NCBI GenBank assembly: GCA_002005505.1
Contig: KV908674.1
Span: 1 to 64,000 of the forward strand
Source: Botryococcus braunii
Taxonomy: Eukaryota; Chlorophyta; Trebouxiophyceae
Direction of reading: 5' to 3'
DNA: 64,000 nucleotides
Position numbers and translations under genes: made by a program. Within the stretch, counting starts at the first letter, position 1. Each line of letters opens with the position of its first letter. This document shows positions 30,952 through 40,834 of this stretch, piece by piece. The notes under the pieces were generated by a model. The model was not told the origin of the DNA. It saw only the letters and a list, made by a program, of their open reading frames with translations, and did not search any database.

Positions 30952-31404
30952 TGTGATGGAATGTAGGGATTTCCCGGCATTTCTGGACATTTCCCTTACC
31001 CCCTAGCCTAGGCGCACATGTGGTGCACATGTCGTACGAGCAACGCGAGTACGCACGTGCCTAGCGTCTAGCCTTGGCTTCCTAGCCGTCGAATTCCATT
31101 GGATAGTTATGGACGTTACTCTCATAGTAGGATTCTAGGATATTTTCTAGATACTATTGTAGAGGTTTGGTGGACTAGTGCGCTACCATTGGAGGAACGT
31201 GAACACACGATCACGAACCACGGGAAGGAACGGATAGAGACGTAAGCCACGGGAAGACACGCACTCAGGTTATTTGGAAGCTTAGTAGACCACAAGTAGG
31301 GAGTGGAAGCTCCGTGAGGTGGGGGTTACTTGTAATTGGAAAGAGCGTCCAACTTGTCGGCCATCCGGCCTTGTCTCTCTCTCTCTCACAACTTGGAAAT
31401 TCTC
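30952..31404 (+). repeat. TyA-1 3' LTR, first copy, 3'-truncated
   Basis: Starts TGTGATGG after the polypurine tract and breaks off in AAATTCTCT, about 20 bp before the normal end. Confidence 0.9.
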
Positions 31405-31870
31405 TAGGGATTTCCCGGCATTTCTGGACATTTCCCTTACCCCCTAGCCTAGGCGCACATGTGGTGCACATGTCGTACGAGCAACGCGAGTACGCACGTG
31501 CCTAGCGTCTAGCCTTGGCTTCCTAGCCGTCGAATTCCATTGGATAGTTATGGACGTTACTCTCATAGTAGGATTCTAGGATATTTTCTAGATACTATTG
31601 TAGAGGTTTGGTGGACTAGTGCGCTACCATTGGAGGAACGTGAACACACGATCACGAACCACGGGAAGGAACGGATAGAGACGTAAGCCACGGGAAGACA
31701 CGCACTCAGGTAATTTGGAAGCTTAGTAGACCACAAGTAGGGAGTGGAAGCTCCGTGAGGTGGGGGTTACTTGTAATTGGAAAGAGCGTCCAACTTGTCG
31801 GCCATCCGGCCTTGTCTCTCTCTCTCTCTCACAACTTGGAAATTCTCTCTAACTTGTGCATTCTACGACA
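31405..31870 (+). repeat. TyA-1 3' LTR, second copy, lacking first 11 bp
   Basis: Resumes at AGGGATTTCCC and ends normally in ACGACA next to the TGTGT duplication. Together with the preceding copy it forms a tandem LTR joined through a few shared bases. Confidence 0.9.
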
Positions 31871-32069
31871 TGTGTAACGGCAGGAAGCTGCCAGGTCCAT
31901 CCCAGGATCTCAGGCAGGAAGCTGCCGGGTCCTGAAATTAAGGCTCTGGAAAGTGGCACGCGTCTTGGCGTCGAAGGAAGTCCCGGTGCTGACCGGCTTG
32001 TAACAGATTCCGCTGAATGCTCTAACCTGACTGGTGTCTCGTCTCTCTCTCTCTTCCTTTGCCACCACA
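31871..32069 (+). repeat. TyE-1 5' LTR
   Basis: About 197-199 bp. Contains a direct repeat of GGCAGGAAGCTGCC (near 31879 and 31913), each copy able to form a 5-bp hairpin, and a CT microsatellite near its end. Confidence 0.65.
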
Positions 32070-32072
32070 AGG

Positions 32073-32085
32073 TGGTATCGGCGAG
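32073..32085 (+). promoter_or_regulatory. TyE-1 primer-binding site
   Basis: TGGTATCGGCGAG three bases after the LTR end; this fixes the neighbouring sequence as a 5' LTR. Confidence 0.7.
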
Positions 32086-32121
32086 TAAAGCAAGGTTTTG
32101 CTAATCTACCTGTTGGGTATA

Positions 32122-32473
32122 ATGTCGGCAGCTACTTTCACCACGTTGGTTACGTCGTATTGTGAGAAGTTGGGGGCGGCCAGCGATGTTGCCGAGCTTG
32201 ATGCACTTGATCTCACGCTTGATAGTGACTACCCAAGGTTTCGTAGGAAGGATTTTGATGAACTGATGGCGAAGTGTAAGGTCGAGGTGGCGCGCGATAA
32301 CTACGATGTCGGCGATCATACGGATCTGATCATTAGTTCAATTGCCCAGTTTTATGTCGCTACTGTTAAATTTCTAAAGATAGGTGCTCTTGCTGCTTTT
32401 CGTCCTGTCTGGGCTACAAGTTATGCGCGAAAGGTTTTGTTGACGGAGGTTGCTCGTGATCCTGCGGTGTCGC
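32122..32473 (+). CDS. TyE-1 gag-like ORF, N-terminal fragment
   Basis: 117 codons from ATG (MSAATFTTLVTSYCEKLGAAS...) up to the TyC-2 insertion, which adds Leu and then a stop from the LTR. It has charged helical stretches (DFDELMAKCKVEVARDN) and a hydrophobic segment (IISSIAQFYVATVKFLKIGALAAF). The position after LTR and PBS suggests a gag start, but I recognise no capsid motif and it resembles none of the other gags here. Confidence 0.5.
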
Positions 32474-32729
32474 TGTAGCATTTCCTAGGGTATCATGCTC
32501 TAGTATGGTCCTTAGGCATTGCTCATTGACTTGCCATTTGATCTGGGTTCGCAGTACAACCTCGCTCAGGTAGTTCGCTCGGTTGCCCGACTACGCGTCT
32601 GAGGCAGTACAGTATAATTCAACCCACCCTGGGTTTAAGAGTGGGCTTGCGAATCAATCATGTAACACTCTTTCCAAGCACACCACAAATTGTCTGATTC
32701 CTAAACCTCTTCCGCTAAGCTATACTACA
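32474..32729 (+). repeat. TyC-2 5' LTR (256 bp)
   Basis: TGTAGCATTTCC...TATACTACA, followed by PBS TGGTATCGGCGAC at 32731-32743. Related to the TyC-1 LTR but visibly diverged, mostly in the last third. Confidence 0.93.
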
Positions 32730-32797
32730 GTGGTATCGGCGACAAGGATAGTTCCTTGTCGTTCGTTTGTGGTGAGTTCTTTCTTTCGTGCTTAGAG

Positions 32798-33070
32798 ATG
32801 TCTCGCAATCCTCGTTCGGGGTCTCGAGCCCGTGCACCTAGCCCAGGTCGTGTTGACCCAGATCCTCATGTAGATCCCTCTGTTGATGAGGATATAGATC
32901 TTTCGGATGTAGATCCAGCTCTCATGATTAGGCATTTGGTCTCTATCGGTGCTCTACCCGCAGAGGTTGCTGCGGCAGGATCTAGTGTTCCGTCGATTGC
33001 TCCACCTGATGCCACGACCCAGAACCTCTTGGATGGATTTGCAGAAATCATTCAGCGGGCTTTAGCGCAG
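32798..33070 (+). CDS. gag: TyC-2 gag, N-terminal part
   Basis: 91 codons from ATG (MSRNPRSGSRARAPSPG...), Arg/Ser/Pro-rich then acidic (DPSVDEDIDLSDVDP). Cut by TyB-2 after ALAQ; resumes in frame at 53866 with PVPVVTTQP. Together 346 residues. Confidence 0.9.
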
Positions 33071-33233
33071 TGTAGCGCGCGGCAGGCAGACTCCGCCAGG
33101 GTTAGCCCCGTCGGATGCCAAGCGGTACATTAGGCTAGGCGTAGCCTCTTTAGGCTTCGCGCTAGCACATACGGTGTGGCGCTCGGGCCACACTGGCACT
33201 TTCATCGGTGCAAACAATTCGGAGAACTTTACA
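33071..33233 (+). repeat. TyB-2 5' LTR (163 bp)
   Basis: Identical by eye to 53698-53860. Hairpin GTGTGGC (33174-33180)/GCCACAC (33187-33193) around GCTCGG, and a second AGCCT/AGGCT hairpin just before. Confidence 0.95.
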
Positions 33234-33251
33234 TTTGGTGCCCCATATCGG
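33234..33251 (+). promoter_or_regulatory. TyB-2 primer-binding site
   Basis: TTTGGTGCCCCATATCGG directly after the LTR. It differs from the TGGTATCGGCGA type of the other families, implying another primer tRNA. The LARD-like element has the related TTTTGGTGGCCC in the same place. Confidence 0.6.
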
Positions 33252-33337
33252 TCACTTCTGCTTTGATTGGCTTGGCAAAATTTTTTTTAAGCATCTTTGC
33301 TTTTCGGTTTGGGGTTGCGCTCCTTTGTTTGGGTTTA

Positions 33338-34825
33338 ATGGCTCTCGTTTTGCCGCCGATCCCAACCGACCTCGTCCCTTTGGTGGGCAAACCTCCTCGA
33401 TACACGCTAAGGAGGCTCCCATACCCTGGAAATACTAGACCTTATTATTCATATCTGAAAGAGTTGGATATTGAGGTGCCAGATATTCCAGAGGGTGTTG
33501 ACCCGGTCGACTCGACTTCGGGTTATGACTGGAAGGGCTTGCTTTCCAAGGTTTTTGACTTTGAGACTGCTGAGGAAGCTCTTGAGTGGGCAAGGCTCGG
33601 CATTGTTGAAGTCATCAACGATTTGAAAGAGGCTCGGGCACTTATGACGGAGTATGCCGATTCAGTTCGGCACCCGTCCTCTGAGGGCGACGATGGCCTA
33701 GGCCTTGCACAATGTTCCAAAGACTTAGTGGAAGCTTCCACTATTTGGGCAAAAGTTGTGTGGAGGTATTGGCTTTGGTGCGCTGCGGCGCGCGCTTTTT
33801 ATGCTCGGATCCCAAGTCATGTCCTACACGACAGAAGGGTGACCAGCATAGAGTCGTCTGTCCAAGCTCTTAACACTGATATTGGGTTTTTGGGAACCCA
33901 AGTTGGCAGCCTGGACGGCAAGATGGACGCGATTATGCGTTTGCTGCAAGGATCGGGGGGGGGACAAGGTGCGTCTCCCTCGCCTATGCCTTTCGTTGCT
34001 CCTAAAACGAGGCCTCCAGCGCCTATGTTTAATGGAAGCAAGGATGGGACTAAGATAACAACTTGGTTCGAGCAGTTTGCGGCATACGCGGCGTTGTTGC
34101 AGCTCACTCCTGACATGCTTGTGGATCACGCATCCTTGTGTCTTTCTGGGAAAGCAGCTGAACAATGGGCTTTGATTAAAAAGTCTTTGGCTTTGCATGG
34201 CAAGGATGTGAAAGACTTTGATTTGTTTAAAGCTGAATTGTTGGCCAACTTTATCGATATGTCAGTGGAAGACACCGTGCGATACCGTTTGGCGCAACTT
34301 AAACAATCTGGAACAGTGGCTCAATACTATACTGCCTTTAGGGCAATAACACTTGAGGCAGTCACATATCCAGTAACTGGGCCTGAAGCTTGTGCAGCTT
34401 TTCGGGCTGGCCTAAAACCCGCTCTACTTGAACTCATTATGAAGGATGCCTCGGTAAGGCGTGAGATGAGCAATGTGGAGGCGGTGGTGAAAGCTGCCAA
34501 AGAGGCTGAATCTTTGTTGGCTATGCTTTCAGGTGTCTCCAAGGGAAAGGAGAAGGTCTATGGGGACCGCGACGAGGGAGAAGTACCTCGGGACCGTGGG
34601 ACCAAGCGTCCCGCCCATAACCATCCCAAGGGAGCCACACGCCACTTGGGCAAACTTCAGAAGAAGTACGGCATAAGCCAGGACAGGCGGGAGGCGGCTG
34701 GGAAGCTGGCCTCTGGCGTCTGTTTCGAATGCAACAAGCCCGGCCATTTTGCATTCGAATGCCCTCTCATGAAGGGGTCTTCTGGCAAGAAGACAAGCCC
34801 CGGCGCGGGACCTTCTAATGCTTGA
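33338..34825 (+). CDS. gag: TyB-2 gag (495 aa)
   Basis: The ATG at 33338 is chosen because the open frame upstream runs through LTR, PBS and leader. Pro-rich N-terminus (LPPIPTDLVPLVGKPPRY), a helical region, then a coiled-coil-like stretch (SSVQALNTDIGFLGTQVGSLDGKM), capsid (PAPMFNGSKDGTKITTWFEQF, LCLSGKAAEQWALI, YRLAQLKQSGTVAQYYTAFRAI) and zinc knuckle CFECNKPGHFAFEC from C462. Ends TGA 34823-34825. The same frame stays open beyond the stop into protease with no ATG in between, pointing to UGA read-through. Confidence 0.93.
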   Translation: MALVLPPIPTDLVPLVGKPPRYTLRRLPYPGNTRPYYSYLKELDIEVPDIPEGVDPVDSTSGYDWKGLLSKVFDFETAEEALEWARLGIVEVINDLKEARALMTEYADSVRHPSSEGDDGLGLAQCSKDLVEASTIWAKVVWRYWLWCAAARAFYARIPSHVLHDRRVTSIESSVQALNTDIGFLGTQVGSLDGKMDAIMRLLQGSGGGQGASPSPMPFVAPKTRPPAPMFNGSKDGTKITTWFEQFAAYAALLQLTPDMLVDHASLCLSGKAAEQWALIKKSLALHGKDVKDFDLFKAELLANFIDMSVEDTVRYRLAQLKQSGTVAQYYTAFRAITLEAVTYPVTGPEACAAFRAGLKPALLELIMKDASVRREMSNVEAVVKAAKEAESLLAMLSGVSKGKEKVYGDRDEGEVPRDRGTKRPAHNHPKGATRHLGKLQKKYGISQDRREAAGKLASGVCFECNKPGHFAFECPLMKGSSGKKTSPGAGPSNA

Positions 34826-35356
34826 AGGTGTGGGCCTTCGCTTGGCGATGTAGGCCCTGCATGTTTGACGTCTATTCATGCATTTGCTTGTCAAGAAGCC
34901 GTGTCACAGCTTGTGATGGTGTTTCCTGCCGAGGTGCAGGGGAGCAAGGCCACGGCGATGCTGGACTCTGGAGCTTCTTGCAATGTGGTCAGTGCAGACT
35001 TTGCTAAAGCCCTTCACTTGGAGATTGTGCCGCCGAAGGGGGATTCTTTAAGCATTAAGTTGGCTGACGGGAGAACTGTAAACCACATCGGATGTGCTGT
35101 CTTAGACATTGTCATCCAGGGGGTACAGTTTGCTAAGGTGTCGTGTCTTGTGCTAGACTTTGCCATGGATTGGAATGTGCTGTTGGGGACTCCCTGGTTA
35201 AAGACATTCCGTGCAAATCTCATGTTTGAAGAGGACACCGTTAGGGGGTATACAAGAAAGAACAAGCCGTTCGTTTTGCTTTGCCCGCCTAAGGAGGAGA
35301 GGCCTTTGAAGGGTTCAGAAGTGGAGGATGTGCCTAGATTGGTTTTGTCTGCAGTG
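34826..35356 (+). CDS. pol: TyB-2 pol, protease part
   Basis: 177 codons in the gag frame, directly after the UGA. Short linker (RCGPSLGDVG...), then retropepsin: PAEVQGSKATAMLDSGASCNVV with the catalytic Asp, KLADGRTVNHIGCAV, and WNVLLGTPWL near its end. Interrupted by TyA-2 with CAGTG duplicated (35352-35356, 50200-50204). No initiator codon at the beginning. Confidence 0.9.
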
Positions 35357-35821
35357 TGTGATGGAATGTAGGGATTTCCCGGCATTTCTGGACATTTCCC
35401 TTACCCCCTAGCCTAGGCGCACATGTCGTACGAGCAACGCGAGTACGCACGTGCCTAGCGTCTAGCCTTGGCTTCCTAGCCGTCGAATTCCATTGGATAG
35501 TTATGGACGTTACTCTCATAGTAGGATTCTAGGATATTTTCTAGATACTATTGTAGAGGTTTGGTGGACTAGTGCGCTACCATTGGAGGAACGTGAACAC
35601 ACGATCACGAACCACGGGAAGGAACGGATAGAGACGTAAGCCACGGGAAGACACGCACTCAGGTAATTTGGAAGCTTAGTAGACCACAAGTAGGGAGTGG
35701 AAGCTCCGTGAGGTGGGGGTTACTTGTAATTGGAAAGAGCGTCCAACTTGTCGGCCATCCGGCCTTGTCTCTCTCTCTCTCACAACTTGGAAATTCTCCC
35801 TAACTTGTGCATTCTACGACA
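35357..35821 (+). repeat. TyA-2 5' LTR (465 bp)
   Basis: TGTGATGG...ACGACA; read as identical to 49735-50199. Confidence 0.95.
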
Positions 35822-35823
35822 TC

Positions 35824-35835
35824 TGGTATCGGCGA
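35824..35835 (+). promoter_or_regulatory. TyA-2 primer-binding site
   Basis: TGGTATCGGCGA two bases after the LTR. Confidence 0.75.
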
Positions 35836-35939
35836 GATGCCGAATTGTTCTCTGCAAGTCTTTCGCGTGGTGGAAGGAGGAAAGTCGTAGGAGGGAGATC
35901 GTTCGATGGAAGGTCCTAACTCTCATATGTGGGCCGTAG

Positions 35940-37181
35940 ATGTCACCGCCCTCTTCTGGGAAGTTTAAAAACCTTTCTTCGGAAGAAAGAGAATTTTTGG
36001 AAGCGTTGGAAAGCTCAGGGGAGCTGGTAGAGGACTTGATGGAGGGGGCATCTCGCGATCCGTCGCCCGCTCCGTCCACACCAAAGACAAAGAAGATCAA
36101 GTTAACCAATAAAATAAAGGAGCAGTTATTTTTGGAATTTAAGGAAAAGCTTCTTGCCGAAAGGCAAGTTGGAGGGGATGGGGTGGAGGAGACTCCTCGC
36201 CCTAGTGGACAAGTAAGAGCAACTCCTCCTTCTTTGTTTTCGGGAAAGAGGGGATCTTTTTGCTATTTTGCAAGGAAGTTGGAAGGCTATGCAAAACTAA
36301 CCAATGTGCCTGCAGGAAAGTGGGTGGCCTTGGGAGTGCAATTGATGGAAGAAAGACCCACAAAAGTTTGGGACACACATGTAAGGAAACTAGAAAAGGA
36401 AGGGATACATGAGCATACATTGGAATGGAAGGATTTTAAAACTTTTATGGTTAAAAGATATGATTCCACAGACACAGTGGCCATTGCCAGGGCAAAATTA
36501 GACAAAGTCTTTCAAGGAAATGAGACTGTCGAGAGATATATTGAAAGATTTATGTCTCTCTTAGCAGATGTAGAGGTTGACTATCAAATAGCCATGCAAG
36601 ACCAGTTACATCTTTTTACCAAGGGTCTAAATACTCCTCTCAAACTTGCATGCACTGTGAACCCTGCAACAGGCAGTCCTTTCACTGATCTGGAAGACAT
36701 TTGCACTTATGTTGTTAAATATGAGGCAAGTCTCAAAAGCACATATGTGGATGCACAGGGACCCAAGAGGAAGAGGGTCTACACCCAGACACCTCAAGTG
36801 GCAGCAGGAGTGGTGGAACTTCAACAGCCCCCTGCACCACCTTCCTTGGGTTTGGTGGGAGCACCCCCTTTTGGGTCCGGGAGAAAAATTGATTCTAGAA
36901 CCTCTATTCCAAAGGATAGGGAATGCTATTTTTGTCATAAACTAGGCCACGAGTCATGGCAGTGTGTTGCTAAAAAGCAATATCTAGCTGCCAAAGCTCA
37001 AGCTAGTGGGCACACCCCATCAAATTTTCAGCCTGGATTCTATCCGAGGCAAGGAAACAATCAACCAGTGGCAGCACCACTGCAAGGTGTTTCACCTCCC
37101 TCACACATTGGGCCTAAGGGATTTAACAAGGGAAAACATTGGAAAGGGAAAGGGAAGGGCAAGGGCCCTAAACAAGATTAG
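35940..37181 (+). CDS. gag: TyA-2 gag (413 aa, intact)
   Basis: Uninterrupted gag of the TyA family. Acidic N-terminus, Lys-rich segment (KTKKIKLTNKIKEQLFLEFKE), capsid with KWVALGVQLMEERPTKVWD and FQGNETVERYIERFMSLL, zinc knuckle CYFCHKLGHESWQC from C329, then a Gln/Pro/Gly-rich and finally Lys/Gly-rich basic tail probably binding RNA. TAG at 37179-37181, two bases before the pol ATG. The pol frame is closed upstream (TAA at 37169), so a ribosomal frameshift has almost no room. Confidence 0.95.
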   Translation: MSPPSSGKFKNLSSEEREFLEALESSGELVEDLMEGASRDPSPAPSTPKTKKIKLTNKIKEQLFLEFKEKLLAERQVGGDGVEETPRPSGQVRATPPSLFSGKRGSFCYFARKLEGYAKLTNVPAGKWVALGVQLMEERPTKVWDTHVRKLEKEGIHEHTLEWKDFKTFMVKRYDSTDTVAIARAKLDKVFQGNETVERYIERFMSLLADVEVDYQIAMQDQLHLFTKGLNTPLKLACTVNPATGSPFTDLEDICTYVVKYEASLKSTYVDAQGPKRKRVYTQTPQVAAGVVELQQPPAPPSLGLVGAPPFGSGRKIDSRTSIPKDRECYFCHKLGHESWQCVAKKQYLAAKAQASGHTPSNFQPGFYPRQGNNQPVAAPLQGVSPPSHIGPKGFNKGKHWKGKGKGKGPKQD

Positions 37182-37183
37182 TC

Positions 37184-39421
37184 ATGAATGAAATTTGTTT
37201 TTCATATTTAACTTTTCTTGTTCAGAAGTCCTTGGGAAGTTGGAATACACCTCTGATTGTTCCTGGCAAACACAAAGCTGAGACTTGTATTGAATCTTTT
37301 CTTGCTGAACGAAAAGAAAACTCACAAGTCAGTGCATGCTTTGTGATAGGCCAGAAGGTGTGGAAAAGTAGGAGTTTCTTTTTGCGGTTACGCTCTCGCG
37401 CAAACCTGAAAGTTCTTGCTAGGGGCGCAAAAGGGGAATGCTTTTCTTTTCAAGGGCAGCAATGTACATTTCCTTTTTCCTTTGTTTTAGCTTATGCAGC
37501 ACCCAAAGCATCTTGTCAGTTGGGTTCAACGTCAAGTGCTGCACCTCTTAACCTCACATTTCCTGTCATGGCAAGGGGACAACAATGTAAAGCTTTAATG
37601 GACACCGGGGCCACACACTCTTTTGTCCGGGAAAAAGTTTTGCAAGGTTTGAGGTATAACAAGAGGACTTCACCCGTCACACTTGCTGATGGGACAGTAA
37701 CACACACAAATGGGAAAGTGGATTTGAGTGTCCGGTTTGCTCCATCTATCATTACGAGACACTCCTTTCTTGTGTGTGACTCAATAATGGAAGGAATTGA
37801 CATTATTTTGGGACAGGATTGGCTAGCACCACGACATGCTAATGTTAATGTGAGAGCTTGCAAGGCTCATATTAGACACAATAACAAATGGGTCTTGTTA
37901 AACAAACATGGCAAAGGCTTGGGAAAGAAGTTGGGATGGGGAATCAAATTAGGAAACACCAGGAAAGGGAAACGGGATCATTGGAAAACCTGCTTGTTCA
38001 ATGTCATGGCCAAGGATGAACATGTTGGTTGGGATGAACAGGAAGAGATGCCACCTTTGGTGGATATGGACGACCCCTCGACGGAGTCATCCGGGACTTC
38101 CTTACACAACTCTGCGCCGGGGGATACCTCGGGCACGGCCCCGGATATGGAGAGTTGCCTAGAAGTGGAGAAGGAAGTGGAAGAGGAAGAGGAAAGGGAA
38201 GAGGAAAAGGAAGAGGAAGAGGGAGAATCCGAGGTCACCACGGGTAAGCCTTCGGACCCTCTAGAGGAAATTTGTGCTAAAAAGCCTGAGCGGCTAGCAC
38301 ACTTGCTCCGGGAGTACAAGGACATTTTTCCAAATGGGCTACCAGGACTACCCCCACACCGACAAGTCTATCACACTATTAATGTGCAGGAAGGAATAAC
38401 TCCTCCAAACCGTCCTGCTTACCGCTTGTCCGTGGAAGAAACTGAGGAATGTGAGCGAACTGTGGATGAACTACTTTCTAAGGGACACATACGCCCCTCA
38501 TGTTCACCATATGCTTCACCGGTCTTGTTTGTGAGGAAGAAGGAGGGCACATACCGAATGGTTATAGACTACAGGGCATTAAATAAAATCACCATTCATG
38601 ATAGGTACCCTCTCCCTCGCATAGACGACTTGCTTGATAAACTTAAAGGTGCTAAGATTTTCTCAAGTCTGGACCTCCTCAGTGGTTATCATCAAGTAAG
38701 GCTAAAGGAGGAAGACATTCCTAAAACAGCGTTTCGTACACCCTTTGGGCTGTATGAGTTCTTAGTGCTTCCTTTTGGACTCACCAACGCCCCCGCTACC
38801 TTTCAACGCCTAATGAATGAAATCTTTCATGATTTCATAAGGGAAGGGTTTGTGGTAGTGTACCTTGACGATGTTCTAATTTTCAGTCGGGATGAAGAGG
38901 AGCATTATGCTCATCTTCGGAAGGTGTTCCAACGCCTTCGGGAAAAGGAATTGTTTGCAAAACTTGCCAAATGTGAATTCTTATGCTCAGAACTCAAATA
39001 CCTCGGGCATATCATTGGCAAGGATGGACTGAAAGTGGACCCCCAAAAGGTGGAGGTAGTCAAGGATTGGCCCACACCCCAAAACGTCACCGACGTGCGT
39101 AGATTTTTGGGGCTTGCAAATTATTTTCGAAAATTTATTCAGGGGTTCAGCTCACTTGCTGCACCTTTGACTAAACTGTCCAGTAGCAAAAGTTCTTGGA
39201 CTTGGGGAAAGGAGCAAGATGAGGCCCTTGCGGCTCTCAAGGATGCATTAATACAGGCACCCATACTATCACTGCCAGACCTTCGTAAACCCTTCCAGGT
39301 AATTTGTGATGCGAGTGATTTTGGGGTTGGCGCTGTACTATTGCAGGAAGGTCGAGTCATTGCTTATTACAGTAAGAAGCTCAATAGTGCAGAAAGGAAC
39401 TATTCTGCAACTGAGAGGGAG
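37184..39421 (+). CDS. pol: TyA-2 pol, part 1 (pre-protease, protease, RT, RNase H start)
   Basis: 746 codons, all open. Residues 1-120: pre-protease domain (SACFVIGQKVWKSRSFFLRL...) shared with TyD. Protease ALMDTGATHSF with D140. A block of nearly pure Glu (about 330-350) precedes the [39 protein letters not shown] at 560-563. RNase H begins (QVICDASDFGVGAVLLQEG) and is cut after SATERE by TyA-3; codons apparently following to 39463 are LTR sequence. The frame resumes at 46837 (LLAVVYALTEWRCYV). Confidence 0.94.
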
Positions 39422-39899
39422 TGTCGTAGAATGCACAAGTTAGGGAGAATTTCCAAGTTGTGAGAGAGAGAGAGAGACAAGGCCGGATGGCCGACAAGTT
39501 GGACGCTCTTTCCAATTACAAGTAACCCCCACCTCACGGAGCTTCCACTCCCTACTTGTGGTCTACTAAGCTTCCAGATTACCTGAGTGCGTGTCTTCCC
39601 GTGGCTTACGTCTCTATCCGTTCCTTCCCGTGGTTCGTGATCGTGTGTTCACGTTCCTCCAATGGTAGCGCACTAGTCCACCAAACCTCTACAATAGTAT
39701 CTAGAAAATATCCTAGAATCCTACTATGAGAGTAACGTCCATAACTATCCAATGGAATTCGACGGCTAGGAAGCCAAGGCTAGACGCTAGGCACGTGCGT
39801 ACTCGCGTTGCTCGTACGACATGTGCGCCACATGTGCGCCTAGGCTAGGGGGTAAGGGAAATGTCCAGAAATGCCGGGAAATCCCTACATTCCATCACA
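39422..39899 (-). repeat. TyA-3 3' LTR (478 bp)
   Basis: Left boundary of the reverse element: TGTCGTAGAATGC...CATCACA on the plus strand. Confidence 0.95.
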
Positions 39900-40834
39900 T
39901 CATCCCCCCCTTAATTCCTGCATGTCCTCATGCAGCCACATACACACATACAGTAGACCACAATTATAAGGGAATGGTCGTCACCGAACGGCCCATCCAC
40001 CAGCGCCGTTAGACCCTTGCCGAATGGGTTACATTAGGGTCCCCGCCTCCAAGTTATTCCCCTATCATCCCAAGCAATTGACTAAAGCGTCCATTTTTTT
40101 TTTTTTTTTAAATTTATTTATTAGGTGTGCTTTATTTTAGTCCTAAGTACAATACTGTACGATACGATACGACACGGTACTATAATTACGATAAATTACG
40201 ATAAATTACGGCGAACTACGACGAACGTTCGCCTTATTCCTTTCGAACTATCCAAGTCCGCCTTTATTGACACATCCCTATTTATTATTTATTAAAGCAA
40301 TACAATGCTTGTGACACAACCGATAAACAATCCGAACAAGATAAATATGACACAGGTGTAGCTCAGTCCACAATGCTTTCCTAAAGTGGCTATCCATACA
40401 ACACAGTTTCTTTATGATACATTGTCCATACTGTACACATACTGTACACATAAGGTACACATATAGTACATAGAAAGAAATCCATCCCAAGATGCCAAGT
40501 AGTCCATATCCAAGGGTTCCAAGTAGCCCATAGCCAAGGGTTCCAAGTAGTTCTGTACTTCAAGCCCACGTCCCAAGTGCTAGTTAAGCAGACTGCGGTT
40601 GCGCGCCATGTGTACTTCAATTCCCATCCCTGAATGCAGAACCCCGAGTTCAATGCATCGAAGCGGTATGAGGCCTCATGCCACACATACCGAGGTAGGC
40701 AACCTACCCCGTCCCTTGTCCCAAAGTACACAAGATATACAGTCCCTACCATAGGTCCCGTCCCATGTATTCCCAGACACCAGGTGGGAACTCCACAAGT
40801 GGAATGAGGGGGACAACCGTCCGGAGGGGCCCGT
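39900..40834 (-). other. TyA-3 3' untranslated region
   Basis: Same content as in TyA-1 and TyA-2 read on the minus strand: 24-bp repeats, ATAAA-rich sequence, a homopolymer A tract (T-run near 40096-40110 on the plus strand) and a polypurine tract next to the LTR. No gene supported. Confidence 0.75.

Larger units (their letters stand above)
12111..31870 (+). mobile_element. TyA-1, Ty3/gypsy chromovirus with two nested insertions
   Basis: TGTGATGG...ACGACA ends, flanked by TGTGT (12106-12110, 31871-31875). Its own sequence is 12111-12140, 18194-19328 and 25194-31870, the rest being the inverted-LTR composite and TyC-1. The 5' LTR is about 475 bp. The 3' end has one truncated and one near-complete LTR in tandem. 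The LTRs differ at only a few sites by eye, so insertion is recent. TyA-2 and TyA-3 belong to the same family. Confidence 0.95.

Noticed and set aside
33176..33340. Open frame extending TyB-2 gag upstream to an ATG at 33176
   Set aside because: This ATG lies in the LTR; the same codons appear in the 3' LTR at 53803 fused to another gene. The ATG at 33338 after the PBS is the credible start.
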